Below are positions 36,491-48,119 of a stretch of DNA of 64,000 nt, piece after piece. The translations under genes and the position numbers were made by a program. The stretch lies in the NCBI GenBank assembly GCA_023653785.1, contig JAMKCH010078644.1, positions 1 through 64,000 of the forward strand. The letters run 5' to 3'. Positions within the stretch are counted from its first letter, which is position 1, and each line of letters starts with the position of its first letter. The DNA comes from Ophioderma brevispina. Lineage: Eukaryota > Echinodermata > Ophiuroidea > Amphilepidida > Ophiodermatidae. The notes under the pieces were generated by a model, which saw only the letters and a program-made list of their open reading frames with translations, was not told where the DNA came from and did no database searches.

Positions 36491-37087
36491 GAAAAATATA
36501 TCATCGTTAGCCTAAAACGTGAATGAATACTGACCTTTGCTGACATTGACAGCTATATTGGACGCCCATCTTGGATGCCATCTTGCAGATATTAATCACT
36601 TTGATTATCTTATAATATTTAAAATGCTCTGAATGAATTATGATGATATATACAAACATCACAGCTCTTGGCTAGATGTAGCAATGAATTATAGCCATTT
36701 TGAATGTTTGGTTGATTTGATTATCAAATTATTGAAAGAGATTGAAAGCGTATACACTAAGTTAACACTCTACAGTAATTTCTTAATTACGTGGTTAGCG
36801 AATAATATTTTAATTGGTCACAATGGATTTTTTTGACTGAACAGGCACAAAATATCACACTTTTGAGTGATTAACAGATGAGTTTTTAGTGTTTTTGTGG
36901 CCATTTTTAATTTTTGTGTTTTTTTTAAAAGCTCAATGTTTCTCGTCTGGCACCCATAGGATTCAGATTCAGCAGGAGAAATAGGTCTAGAAACCGTCGA
37001 AAAACTTCATATAAATATAACGAGGTCACGTGGTCTGTAGCGTGGACTACAACGAAACGCATAGCCCGACAGACAACTCAGATAATA

Positions 37088-38863
37088 TAGGGGTACCCAA
37101 TAAAACTTACCCACATAAGTGATATTTTTTCCACTGTCTTAATTTGATATCTTGGATATCATAAAGAATGGGTAAGTGAACATATTGCATAAAAATTATT
37201 CATTTTGGTTGAGTGGTTTTCAAGATTATGGTCCAATGAACAGTGACTCAGCCAAACACTTTTCCATGGGTAATCTCCTGATGGTATGATAAGTGCACAT
37301 CACTTGTGTTGGCAACCGGGCTTTGCAAATCTGAAATCATAGCATTTCAGTTGTGCTAAATACCCCAGTTTTTCTGTCTTTGTCAGGGCGGCTTTCAATC
37401 TAACATCATACTGTAGCGTGCAGTTGTCCTTAAAGCCAGATATCTTTCTTGAAGGAGAACTTTAAAACATTCTTAACGTAATGGCAACCGCAATTACGCC
37501 CACAACGAGCCCTTCGCGGTTTAGATTTACTACCAAACTGGTACTATGTAGCTGTGCAACGCAATGGCCAAACAGGTTCCCTGGAGTGAGAGTACCAACC
37601 AAGCCTGTTTACTTGTAACATGAGAAAACTGTTTGAAGCAGAGGGAACTTTGGAAAATGTTAACAAAGGACGAAGTGGACTGCCTAGGAGCGTCAGAAAC
37701 CTGCGAAATTCACTGCTGTAAATACACAGGACTTTCGCCAACACCCCACGCGGCAAGCATAAGGAGAGACCGTGTCGCAAATGTCTCCAATCGTCCCATT
37801 TCAGCGCATCGTTAGTGATGACTATCACTTGGCATCCATACAAATTGTGAGACGCCATAATTTTGATGCAGGTGGTCCTCAACGTAGGCTGGCGTTTTGC
37901 AATTGGCTAATCAACAGACCACGGCGCTTCTTAAGAATAACTGTGTTGTTGATGAGGCCAATTTTCAATACGGTCTCAGTGAACCTCACTCTCAAAATGT
38001 GAGAGAGTATGCGCCAAATGAGAACACTCCCAATGATTTTGTCTACGGAACAGGCCTAATGATCGCAGGAAAGTTGCAGTTTTAAGCAAGCTGTTACAAG
38101 TAACAATAACCTAATTGGGTTCATTTTTATTGATGGAATTTGAATGTGCGTCATCTCAATATCATTAATCAACACTTGGAACCAGAGTTGCGGCGCCATT
38201 TTTTCAGAGCAAAGAATGGAGCAATTCGTCGTGCCTATGTTTTCTTCAAACGTGCACCACACACATTCTGTAAATGGTTAGAAACCGCCTTCAGGAACTC
38301 TTTCAAATCGGATCATTGCATGGATTAGGGCAATGCGGTGGAATGGCCCCCTCGATCACCGGATCTAACTCCGCTAGAATTTTTGCTATGGGGTGATGTA
38401 CAAGCTAGAGTTTACAATGAGGGCCCCCACCACATGTTACAAACTATGGACGACGGAATAAACGATGCATGTACTGCAATTAGGAGAACGCGTGTCAATA
38501 GCAGTGCTGTTCAACACATGCACTACAAAGGGCTACAACGTGCAATCGCAATTTTCAGGGAGGATATGGGAAAGATAAAAACTAAAGGTAGACCGGTTAG
38601 ATAAATTACTATTGAATGTTGTAATTGTGTTCAACCATCCTAAGACAGATGTTGCTTGCTCCTGGAACAAGGTCTGTTTTTCTGACGTATTGCTGAGAGG
38701 AACATATCTTGAGAACCACCAAACCAAAATGAAACAAAAAAGCAGGTATTGTTTTTTATTACCCATTTTTTATGATAAAATAAAATCCACATATACCAAA
38801 GTACAGAAAGTGGAAACTATCACGTTTCATTTTGGGTAAAGTTTTTATTGGGGTCAAACCCTG
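37088..38863 (+). mobile_element. Tc1/mariner-type transposon, copy B
   Basis: Counterpart of 16556-18679 without the hAT insertion. It is bounded by a damaged 'taggggtaccc' on the left and 'caaaccctg' on the right, and TA lies outside each end. The transposase remnants include VVDEANFQYG (about 37950) and AVEWPPRSPDLTPLEF...LWGDVQARVYNEG (38334-38420, the third catalytic site in good frame). A C-terminus follows to about 38600 (GLQRAIAIFREDMGKIKTKG). The QDGAPA motif is destroyed in this copy by small deletions. Copies A and B therefore each keep a different half of the active site. Confidence 0.85.
38338..38604 (+). pseudogene. Transposase C-terminal fragment, copy B
   Basis: The 88-codon open frame begins MEWPPRSPDLTPLEFLLWGD and continues through ARVYNEG and a helical tail to a stop at 38604. 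It holds the third catalytic region of a Tc1/mariner transposase and lacks the rest. The upstream parts are in other frames. Confidence 0.75.
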
Positions 38864-38959
38864 TAATAGATGATTGTTTGCTATTAAGTATTTCAGTTAC
38901 GCGCCCTGTGTGCATTACCTACGCGGTCCCGTAAGTACGTCATCCTGTTTCTAAAATTC

Positions 38960-39370
38960 AAAAAAAAAAGTTGGCGTAAACTGAAACCACCCATCGTTTG
39001 ATAAAATTGTCATAGACTGGAATAATATACCGAAAGGCATTGTGTGAAAAAGGGATGCTGCCCGTAAGATTGCGTGTTCACTTGTTTCCGTGTTTGCGAG
39101 CACCCTACAAAAACGTTCAATTCTCCTCGTAGTTCTACAGGTTCAGACCCTATTACGATACATATTCAAAACGAAACAAAGTAATGGACCCTCTGATGCA
39201 AAATCTCTATAGAACCCCTTCGTTTTCCCCCGGAGATATTTGAGATTTAGTTTCATTTGCATGCATTCGCTATTACGGACTGATAACGTTAATCTTCCGC
39301 GCAGTACTAATTTAGGTAATAGCTTTCGCAGTCCTGTTACACAGATACAACACTTTCCGGACCGCCCGTA
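38960..39370 (+). repeat. Repeat R, copy in segment B
   Basis: Counterpart of 18780-19170 and 58505-58830. It includes 'gttggcgtaaactgaaacc', 'gttttcccccggagatattt' and 'actgataacgttaatc'. Confidence 0.8.
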
Positions 39371-39793
39371 TATATTAACAATGCAAGTGCGTATTACGCT
39401 TGAGATCCAATCACCGATTAACTGAAACTACCCTGTGGTTTCCACAAGATGGTAATGTTCATTTTTAACCTAAATAACTCGATGGTTATCCAATTGTTCA
39501 ACATTGCCTCCCATCAACCAGGGAACGAAGTCTAAGTCTTGTGAATTAAATGCACAAGAAAAGTGCTGGTACTGGAAATGTGGTGGTCAATTACATGGGT
39601 AACCATGAGGTTTCTCTATATTAGTATATATGCTATGTAACGGATGTTTTTGTATTGTCTTGTACTCTGCACATGTTTTCGTTACGTTGTCTTGCAACAT
39701 TGTTCATGTCGTGTTATAAAAGAATGGTAAGGGTGGCCAATTATTCTTCGAGCTTTTGATTTGCTTGGTCACCCACCGCTAATAATCATTTTA

Positions 39794-40540
39794 GCCTGGA
39801 GCTAGTACAACATTTGTAACACATCTCAAGTTACAAAGTTTGAGTGATTAAATATGTAGACAGCCTGGACCAGAACCTCTGAAACGCGATTCTTAAGTGC
39901 CGCAAGTGGTGCCTTAAGAGAGGGGCCAAGACAAAGCTGTACAGGGGTCAAATTTTTAAATTGATCCAATCATGTTGACAAAGATACCATATTATGTGTT
40001 AAACCACAAGGATTCAGAAAAGGTATCGTTTGTAATATGTATAGCCTAAAATTTCAGAGTGTTAGAGGCTAAAAAAACAGCAAAAATCCAATAAAAAGAG
40101 TAAATTTAAGTTGTACAGGGGTCAAATTTGTAAATTGATCTGATTTGAACAAAAATGGTTGCAAATATGGTGGGCTCATAGGACTATTAAAATAAGAATA
40201 GTTTTGAGTGTCTCAAATGCTGCTTAAGAAAGTAGGGGCGTTAACAAGATCAAGCCCCATTGAATGCATTGACGTTGACCTTCTGTGCCCCTAATTTCTG
40301 TAAAACTGTAAGGTCAGTAAATATCTGAATTGCATAATCGCATAACCATGACATAATCCACATTATATCATGATTTAACATATTCCTAATATCTTCATAA
40401 TCAACTTGTCATGCTGCGTTTAAAAAAAGAGGTGAAAACTACTCGGGTGGAAATACATCCGAGGTCCACCATACTAGTCAATAGATTATGGAGGACTTAT
40501 GCAGGCTATTGCAAATGCGCTCAGAATAATTGTGTCAAAC
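39794..40540. repeat. Block present only in segment B
   Basis: About 745 bp between 'taataatcattttag' and 'ttcaaggtttaaatatatgc' replaces about 60 unrelated bases in segment A. It contains two direct copies, near 39938 and 40108, of 'gtacaggggtcaaattt', each followed by 'taaattgatc'. This suggests an inserted dispersed repeat. No coding is seen. Confidence 0.6.
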
Positions 40541-41430
40541 TAATTTCAAGGTTTAAATATATGCAAATTGATTGTGATCATTAAGAATGTGAGACCAAAC
40601 TTCTTCAAGCAACAACAACAAAATAAACAATTTAATCAAGATGGACGGTCCCGAAAATGATGAAAACAGTTGTTCTACCATTTGGTAACAAACATGCACC
40701 AATCAATTAAAACCTGAGGTTGCAAAAATTAGTGCTTAGCTTAATATCAGTCGTGTTGTGTTGGTAACTTGTCCAAGGCTGCCTCCATGAAATTAGAAAG
40801 ATTAGGCAGATTTGACGCGATTACATCATTGATACAAAGATCAAAAGTTATTGTGAGAAGTTGAATGGGTCATGCCAAAGGTGTGTTTTGAAACCCCAAT
40901 CCACATAATGAGCTATAATCCATTATAATGTGCCGTATTAATGCCGTACTAAACACATGTCAGTATTAGGGGTAAAGAGTGTTCCAAAAGATTAAAACCC
41001 AAGAGCTATTTAATGATCATGCTAAAAAAATCCTAAGTACAAACGCTTAAGGGCTAAAATGGTCAGGGAAGTATATGATTTTGTGGGATCACAGGACCCT
41101 ATTGAGGTGAATTCCCCAAACCGGTTCACTGTGGGTTTGACTCATTACACCCTCTGGGTGGGTTCATATCCTGCCGCATTTCAAGGTTGGATTTCTTACA
41201 AGAAGTAGACCATGGGGCTTGTCCTTCTGTGCGTGTTGTTTTTAGTCTACATCAGCGGCACTATGGCAAAACCAATTGTAAATTCCGAATAAATTATGTA
41301 TTTTAGAAGGAGAGGGCCTGATATGCATGATTCTAGCAGAATATATGACGATGCGAAACTTAATTTTCCAATGGTACGCGGAGGATCAAGTTAAAAAGAC
41401 TTCATTGCATGGCCATCTCCTTCTAAATAT

Positions 41431-41880
41431 AAAGGGTGAGCCAAAAAAACTTTACCCTGATTGTGTCCGCCATTTGGAATTTTTAAGTTAATATACTAGC
41501 GAACATAATTTGTATCATCTGAAGCTGAGTCATATCTTAATTTACTGCAAAGATCATTCACAACGGTTAGGTATAGACCGACTTACAGTCGTTGAATCAA
41601 GTAGTCGGTTTTCGTGCTGTCCACGGATTCACATTGAAATGAACGGCATTTCAGCGGAAGGAATTCCGTGTCCAGAAGAAAATCAGGCTATTTATTCACT
41701 TGCGATTCGTGATTCGAAAGACTGTAGCCGGCCTATACTTAACCGATTGAATGATCTCTTGGACCAGAAATTACGATAATGAAATAAGCTTTCCGGAGAT
41801 AAACAAATATGTTAGATATACATTATTTAAAAATTCAAAATGGTGGACACAATCAGGGTAAAGTTTTTTTACTCACCTAA
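41431..41880. mobile_element. Foldback MITE with long TIRs, segment B
   Basis: The left end reads aagggtgagccaaaaaaact then ttaccctgattgtgtccgccat. The right end is its inverse. Inverted similarity continues inward through tatagaccgacttacagtcg against the inverse of agactgtagccggcctata, so the element is nearly all inverted repeat (arms of about 180-200 bp). The same family lies at 46998-47470 in the opposite orientation. The terminal GGGTGAG(T/C)CA resembles the Tc1/mariner ends seen here, but the body differs from the 16556 element. Segment A has about 500 bp of LINE sequence where this lies. Confidence 0.8.
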
Positions 41881-41889
41881 GGTATAAGT

Positions 41890-42420
41890 TGGAAATCTAT
41901 GAAAAGAGAGGTTTGTGGCCGACGGTGTCAAAAGCAGCTGTAAGATCGAGCAGGACTAACAACACAACTTTATTTTTATCTAGCTCACGGAAAAATATCC
42001 ACTTGCACTTAAGGAGTGCTGTCTCAGTGCGCCATTTTCTCTACAAGCGTCTGGCGAGGCACGCCCTGATTAAAATATTATTCTTTGAACCAACAAGAAG
42101 CGACAACGATCAGATCTCGTCTTGGTCTTGTAAGGAGCATACTGATCCAGGAGGATAACACAAGAGTTAGAAAAATGTGGTTCACCAGATCGTTAAAATC
42201 ACTTGGCTCAGACATATTAACAAGCACATTCTCATTCTCATGACTAAATGCTTCAACATCAAGTGTACGAAAATCTCTACGAGTATACGATACTTTCATA
42301 GGACATGGTTTCTTATACCTAACAGTACTCTTAATGATGGCATGGAGTGTTAATGGTGATTTACCAACACTATGATTTAATAACAACATCATCATCCACT
42401 CTGTCTATGAGAGGGGTTGG
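41890..42420 (-). pseudogene. CR1/L2-like LINE remnant, segment B
   Basis: Counterpart of 20609-21480. It includes the linker (RRDFRTLDVEAFSHEN), 'LLDQYAP' and a start of RT (DLTAAFDT-like at about 41935). It keeps about 117 bp between two AAGGAG words that segment A has lost. It lacks the downstream RT part where the MITE at 41431-41880 now lies. Confidence 0.8.
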
Positions 42421-42564
42421 GGGGCGCCTCTAACTAAAAACGGGTCAAATAAGTGATTAAAAAACTCGCCCGTGGCAAGACAAGAAAGCCCGGTAATCGC
42501 GAAATCGAGCCCTTTGCTTGCTTTCGGGACATTTCCTCCTCCTGCCCTGACCTTGGCCCTTGAT

Positions 42565-42810
42565 CTTTTAGAGTTATTTGGTTATGGAGTTCATTAATAT
42601 TATTTTAGAGTTCTTTTGATGGGGTAAACCGCGAAAAAGCAGGGGGAGTTTATGGATGGGGTTCATCGTATGAGCATGTTTAGAGTTATTTTTGGGGAGT
42701 TATGGAGTTCGTCGACGAGTTTTATGTTTTACAGCTTTTTAGAGTTATTGTTGGTGAGTATGGACGGAGTAATCAACCTGAGTAGGTGGTTTGGAGTTGT
42801 TAGTTCATTT
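42565..42810 (+). repeat. Degenerate GAGTTATG tandem repeat, segment B
   Basis: Shorter counterpart of 21495-21835, with the same unit words (gagttatttttgg, ggagttcgtcgacgag). Confidence 0.7.
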
Positions 42811-44715
42811 AGAATTGCCTTATAAGCTGGATTGTAATGTGAAATGAAGACACAGTACAGTCTATGCCAATCTGATTCGGATTGTTCAGGCAAGTACTAA
42901 CATTGATTCATGGGTTATTCCCGATTTCAAAATATAGTTTCGGGTGGCAAACTTTTAGAAAGTGCTATTCTGGAAAATGGTATTTAAATTCTCAATTTCA
43001 AAGAATTTTTAGTTACAAATATGGTCTGTGCCAGAGGTCCTCGTCCAAACAACTAGACTTACCCCTTTTATCCTCATGCATCGCTGTGATTTGTAGTCGT
43101 TCATTTGAATGTTGTCTCACAAGTTAACTGTCGCCATATCAATGGACTCTATATTTATAGTGTCATAGGTATAATGTATACATGTCATTAGTACTTTGTT
43201 TAGCCTTTTATGAGCTTGTGTATGTGTGTGTGTGTGCGTGCGTGCGGTGCGTGATTCCTTGCGATGGCGTGTGTGTGTTACACAGGTTGTACAATGCAGC
43301 AGAAAGTACCCGTGATACGTAACAGTAGCATACCCGTAGATCTTTCATTGATAATTATTTATAGCTATATGTAATCAAACAATATTAATACTGATATCAA
43401 AATGAATGATATGGGGGAAAACTGGGGAAAAAGAGCAAAGTATTTGTAGGAAATGACCAAGACAAATATGAATTAAATAAGCACGTTGACCTGAGAAAAC
43501 TCTAGTGGGAAAACCAAGTCATACTTATAAAGTTGACATGCATGGTTGATGAAATTGTTTGAAAAAACATGGGTTTGATTTGATTAAAGTTTTTTCCCAA
43601 GAGTTATTGGACGATGCCGATTTAACTCTAACATGGAATAATGACAAGCTTTGACATCGCGAAAACGCCTAGCTTTTAAACACCTAAAACACAGAACCTA
43701 CTGTAATTAATGTGCCATTAGCCTAATTGTCCATGGTTTAATTGGTAAATATAACGAACGTGCTCCAACACAGCTAAAAGCCGTTAGCATTGTTTAGGAT
43801 AATATAGGCCTATTATAATATGTTATCTCTTAATATCTGAGTTAACAAGCGCTTAAAAACAAACTTTCCTGGCTCACACATGGTTTAAAACAGATTTGAA
43901 ACAGATTTGGATTAGAGTTCTTTGCAATTAATGTATCTGCACTGAATTCACTTGATCATAATGAACTTTCATTGATCAATGACTTTTTTAAAACCAATTT
44001 GATACAGAGAAAGTATTTTTTTGAAAAGATTTTTTGCATATAACAATATTGCACGAAATAATACTGTTCTAATAAAGACACTTTGATATTGTTCTACCTA
44101 CCCATCCACAAGCATTCAGTTCCGTTTTTCAAAACTTTATAACTTTATAAATGGACTCACTGAGCCTTTGGCAAAGAAAGTATTATAAAAGAATGTCGAT
44201 TTTCTTTTCAGTTCCTTCAATATCGATTTATACATTGGAATTTAAGAATTATCTTCACAGTATTCCCCGCTTATGACCAGGTCTTGAGCTACTTGAAGCA
44301 CAATTAAGAGCATACAGTTATTTAAAATGGATCTTTGTTTTCAACGATCTATAGAACTAAGAATATGTGTGTTTTTGAATGTTTTACAAATTTTTGAAAT
44401 TAATAATACTTTAATTAATCGAATTGCTGCACTGAATGTCATCGAATTCACTGAATCTGATGATCTGCAATTTACTATTGCGAAACAAAGTTCAGAAAGA
44501 TTTGTCCCATATCAGATAATAATGGAACTGAAATCCAGCTTAACGGTGTAATCCCATAGGAATGGGGTAAAATGGATTAGCCGTAAAAAATTTCATATCT
44601 TAACCTCATTTCTTCACCAAATTCTTCATTTCTTCAGACAGCAATAGTAGGAAGAAATAGGCAGTCATGAAAATCAAATTCGTCACAGTTGAAGTAACAA
44701 TCGGGTACTAGTAAT

Positions 44716-46490
44716 ACGTTGCTATTTATTAGCTCATTGCATAAAACCTAACCCCGCAATATCACGGCATTTTCAAATGGCACAAAAACGACGAGCATTA
44801 TGACTTACATGTAGCGAAGGAATTTTGTGTGTCCGATTATACCGTTTCAACAGATCCATCACATAGGTTCACATTTTTATCACGGAAATTCAGTGTTAAA
44901 ATTTTTCTCACAGTCATAGGCATACGGACACCGGACATACGGACGGAAAGCACATTTTAGAGTCCCGTCACGAACTTAGTTCGGCGGGGACAATTACGAG
45001 GATAAATGGATTTGGAGGAATGCACTCTTTATGCTAAAAAAAACAAGAATTCCCTTTAAAAATTATAAAAAAAGAAAAATTAATTTTTTAAATCAAACAT
45101 ATGAACTTATTGCACCACATCTACATACCAAACACATTAGGTGACGTTGAACATCATTGTGCTTGGGGGACTGCTTTCAAATGGGAGTTATTGCAAAAAT
45201 AGACTGCCCCAAAAAGTGTTTTTTTTTTGTTGAAAAAAAAAAATACTATATTTTAATTCCCATAAGGAACTCAAATCCAGTGATAACTCAATTTGGCAAA
45301 AGGAGTTACGCACTATCAGCGATTCTTCAAAATATAAACGATCGCGCCACCTTTTCACAAAGCATTTTGCATGTTATTAAAAATTGTTGTAGTAAAGACG
45401 CTGTTGTAAGTGACTAACGTAACACGCGGCATTTGGTAAAAAATTGTCATTTATGCTTTGTTACTAATAAAAGTCGGGATCCGACTTTTTCAGGTCTAGA
45501 AACAGTCATAAATGGCATCTTCGAGACCGTTTTAAAATACTAAGTGTCTTTTTCACAAAGAAGAACAGTAATATAAAGTGTTAATATGACCTAACACTAG
45601 CAATTAGAGACAAAAAAGGGTATTTTGAATTTTGAAAAAAATGATGATGTGACCGTTCAGTACTTTTTTGCCCTCAGGCTTCATATATTACATCTTGCAA
45701 ACTGTAGCAAAAAAATGTTTCCTTCAGGCGGTCATCTTGAATTTAAACATGGCACCATTTGTATGACGTACGTAAAATTTACCCAACAAATAGGGAATTT
45801 GACCAACATAAGGCTCTAATTTTGGCAATTACACAGACTTAGAAAGTCGCAAAGTTATTCCTTCATTTTAAAATGAGCCTATGTTTACATATACTTTGTC
45901 CAATACCTGGACCTCTGAGCAAAACAGCTCAAATGCTGCTGAGGCTTTGAGGCTCAAATTAGTGGCAATATCCGTGTTGTTATGCAATGAATACAACTTA
46001 TAGCATTCAGAAAGTTGCAGATTGTTTCCTTGAGGTACATGGGCGGCCGACTGGAATTTCAAAATGGAAACATTTTAAAACTATTCCGACTTCTGAGTAA
46101 CAAGACAACAGAAATTGGTGACAAAAAACAATGTTTGTGATGTCATAAAAATTGCAACAATTAATCAGAAATAAAAGGCTATGTTCAAAATATTGTGTTG
46201 CAAATATCTGGACTCTAGAATGGAAAATATATTAGCAATTGGTACATGTTTATGGTATGAATGCCTGCAATAAACTGGAAAATCTCAACAGTAAATAAAA
46301 CGACGTTTTTTACCCCCCCAGTTATTTGCCACATTTCGAGACCTGGACCTGAAAAGAGTTGTAAGGACAGACGTGCAGACTGGAATGGTATATACACCCC
46401 AGTTCCAAGGTTATGCGAGTAAAAATATACTGGCATGAGCACAAGAACCAAGGCACAGGTATATATACATAGCGTGCCAGGACAATTGAT
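44716..46490. other. No recognisable gene
   Basis: AT-rich, with short open frames without family similarity. A 'cggacatacggacggaaag' stretch at about 44937 is followed by gtcccgtcacgaa/ttcggcggggac, an imperfect inverted repeat typical of a dispersed repeat end. Confidence 0.5.
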
Positions 46491-46497
46491 TAGGGGG

Positions 46498-47640
46498 GCG
46501 GACCTAAAGATTGTTCGACCCTGAGAGCGAAGCGAGCGATCGAGCAGTAGCGAGCGTTCGACTACGGGGGGTTCCTGGTGGGTGCAGGGGCCGAGCCCCG
46601 GAAGCTCTTGGATTAAGCTATCAGAACCTTTCAAAATGACCTGTTTGGGGGTAAATAGTAAAGACCCGAGGTAAGGACTGGTGGCTAAAACTTGCTCACT
46701 GAGACGGCCAGAACGTGTATAAGCCTTGTACTGCCAAAGAGAATTGAATATAGCGAGCACCCATGTCTTTAATCATGGTGTGGTGCAGGGAACATAGCCT
46801 TTCTGGGGGATCCAGGGGCGGAGCCCGCCGGAAGCTCTTGGATTTCAGCTATTCCGAAACCTTAAAGATTACCACTTTTTTGAGTGGTAAATGGTAACCA
46901 ATTCAAAGAAAAGACTGGTTTCTAACTTGGCTCACTGATACATTGATAACTGGGCAGTATAAGCTTGAACCGCCGAAGGGACATTGTACACATTATACAG
47001 GGTGAGTCAAAAAAAACACTTGACCCCTGATTGTGTCCTCCAGTCCATTTTGAATTTTGTAATTTTTTATTTTTTTTATTTTTTTTATTTTTTTTATTTT
47101 TTTTATTTTTTTTATCATCAATTTTGATAAGATAATTTAATCGGTTAAGTATAGGCGATCGTACAGTCCTTTCGAATCAAGAATAATCGCAGTGAATAAC
47201 TAGCCTGATTTTTCTTCTGGACCCGGATTTCCTTCGCTGAACCTCGTTCATTTTCAATGTAATCCGTTGACAGAGCAGAAGGAATCGAACTACTTGATTC
47301 CAAAACTGACTGTACTCGGTCCTATACCTAACCGATGTGATGATCTTTGTTGTTACATTAAAGATCTATGAACCCAGCTTTCAGATGATACCAAATATGT
47401 TGCAGATATATGGTTAAAACATTCCAAAATGGCGGACACCTCAGGGTCAAGTTTTTTTTTATCTCACCCTTATCTAGCGCGCCAACTGTCGTTTTTACTC
47501 GGTTGCGGTGCATGAGCAGAGTCCCCTCCGAGCCCCCGGAAGCTCTGGATTTTAGCATTAGGAAAGTATTTTGAAGGTTAAGTATAGTAATATTTATTCA
47601 AATGACAGCCAGTAAACCTACAAGTTATGGTAAAGGGGGG
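46498..47640 (+). repeat. Three-copy repeat 'ggcggagccccggaagctct'
   Basis: A module with 'ggggc-gagccc-ccggaagctc(tt)gga' and 'ttt-agctat-..gaaacctt' occurs at about 46590, 46810 and 47540. The first two copies are about 220 bp apart in the same orientation, and both continue with similar 'actggt...ctcactga' sequence. The third is separated by the MITE insertion at 46998-47470. A minus-strand open frame of 181 codons (46215-46760) crosses this repeat and is probably incidental. Confidence 0.6.
46998..47470. mobile_element. Foldback MITE with long TIRs, second copy
   Basis: It begins CAGGGTGAGTCAAAAAAAAC at 46998, preceded by TA (46996-46997), and ends ATCTCACCCT at 47470, followed by TA. 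Inner arms match 41431-41880 in inverse orientation (for example 'gcctgatttttcttctggac'). It carries an (ATTTTTTT)n octamer expansion at about 47062-47115. The TA flanks support Tc1/mariner-type mobilisation. Confidence 0.8.
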
Positions 47641-47934
47641 CTAGTGAATCGATCCCTTGCCAATTTTTTTTCTTGACCACTTCAGCTTTCCACTGGATAT
47701 TCCCCTTATGCTGGAGAAGACCAACTTGGGGGATGGCCCATGGCGCCCCTCGTGTTTTCATCCATTTATTGTACAACATTATTTTGATCACTAGTATGTT
47801 GGCCCCATTAACATTCATGAGTTACCGTTGGTAGCTTGGAACAAAACACTAAATTGGCTGAGGTGAAGCCAAATATTTGTGAACTTGATTTATGTTCAGT
47901 GTGGAGTTCATCTTGCGTTCTGATTCGTTCTTTC

Positions 47935-48062
47935 TCCTTTTTGTTTCATCGACTTCCCTTTTCTCTCTTTCTTTTCTCTTGCTTCCTCCCTCTTTCTTTC
48001 TCTTTCTCTTTTCCATCTTCTGTCTCTTTCTTTCCTTCCCTTTTTTCTTCTTCTCTTTTTGA
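47935..48062 (+). repeat. Pyrimidine-rich (CTTT/TTCC)n tract
   Basis: About 125 bp of almost pure C and T on the plus strand, followed by a run of 12-13 G and C-rich sequence (48078-48115). It could form triplex or slipped structures. Confidence 0.85.
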
Positions 48063-48119
48063 GGATCGCTGGGCGCTGGGGGGGGGGGGGTGTTCCACCC
48101 CCACACCCCCCATGCGTAC

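Larger units (their letters stand above)
34319..44715 (+). repeat. Segment B of the large direct duplication
   Basis: Collinear with 13355-26940, about 21 kb apart at the left edge. B lacks several A blocks: the GGAATTCC block, the hAT MITE, the 22352 MITE and the 23968-26738 composite. It has its own additions (39794-40540 and the MITE at 41431-41880). Divergence is dominated by small indels, except for the nearly identical core 36140-37085. It ends near 'ttcgtcacagttgaagtaac' at 44710. Confidence 0.85.

Noticed and set aside
13355..44715. Segments A and B as two copies of a Polinton/Maverick-type giant transposon
   Set aside because: No long terminal inverted repeats at the segment edges and no polymerase B, integrase or capsid-like fragments; the contents are nested unrelated repeats.
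46215..46760. Minus-strand 181-codon open frame, the longest in the window
   Set aside because: It runs through the three-copy GC-rich repeat and shows no recognisable domain. Length alone is not convincing in repeat DNA.
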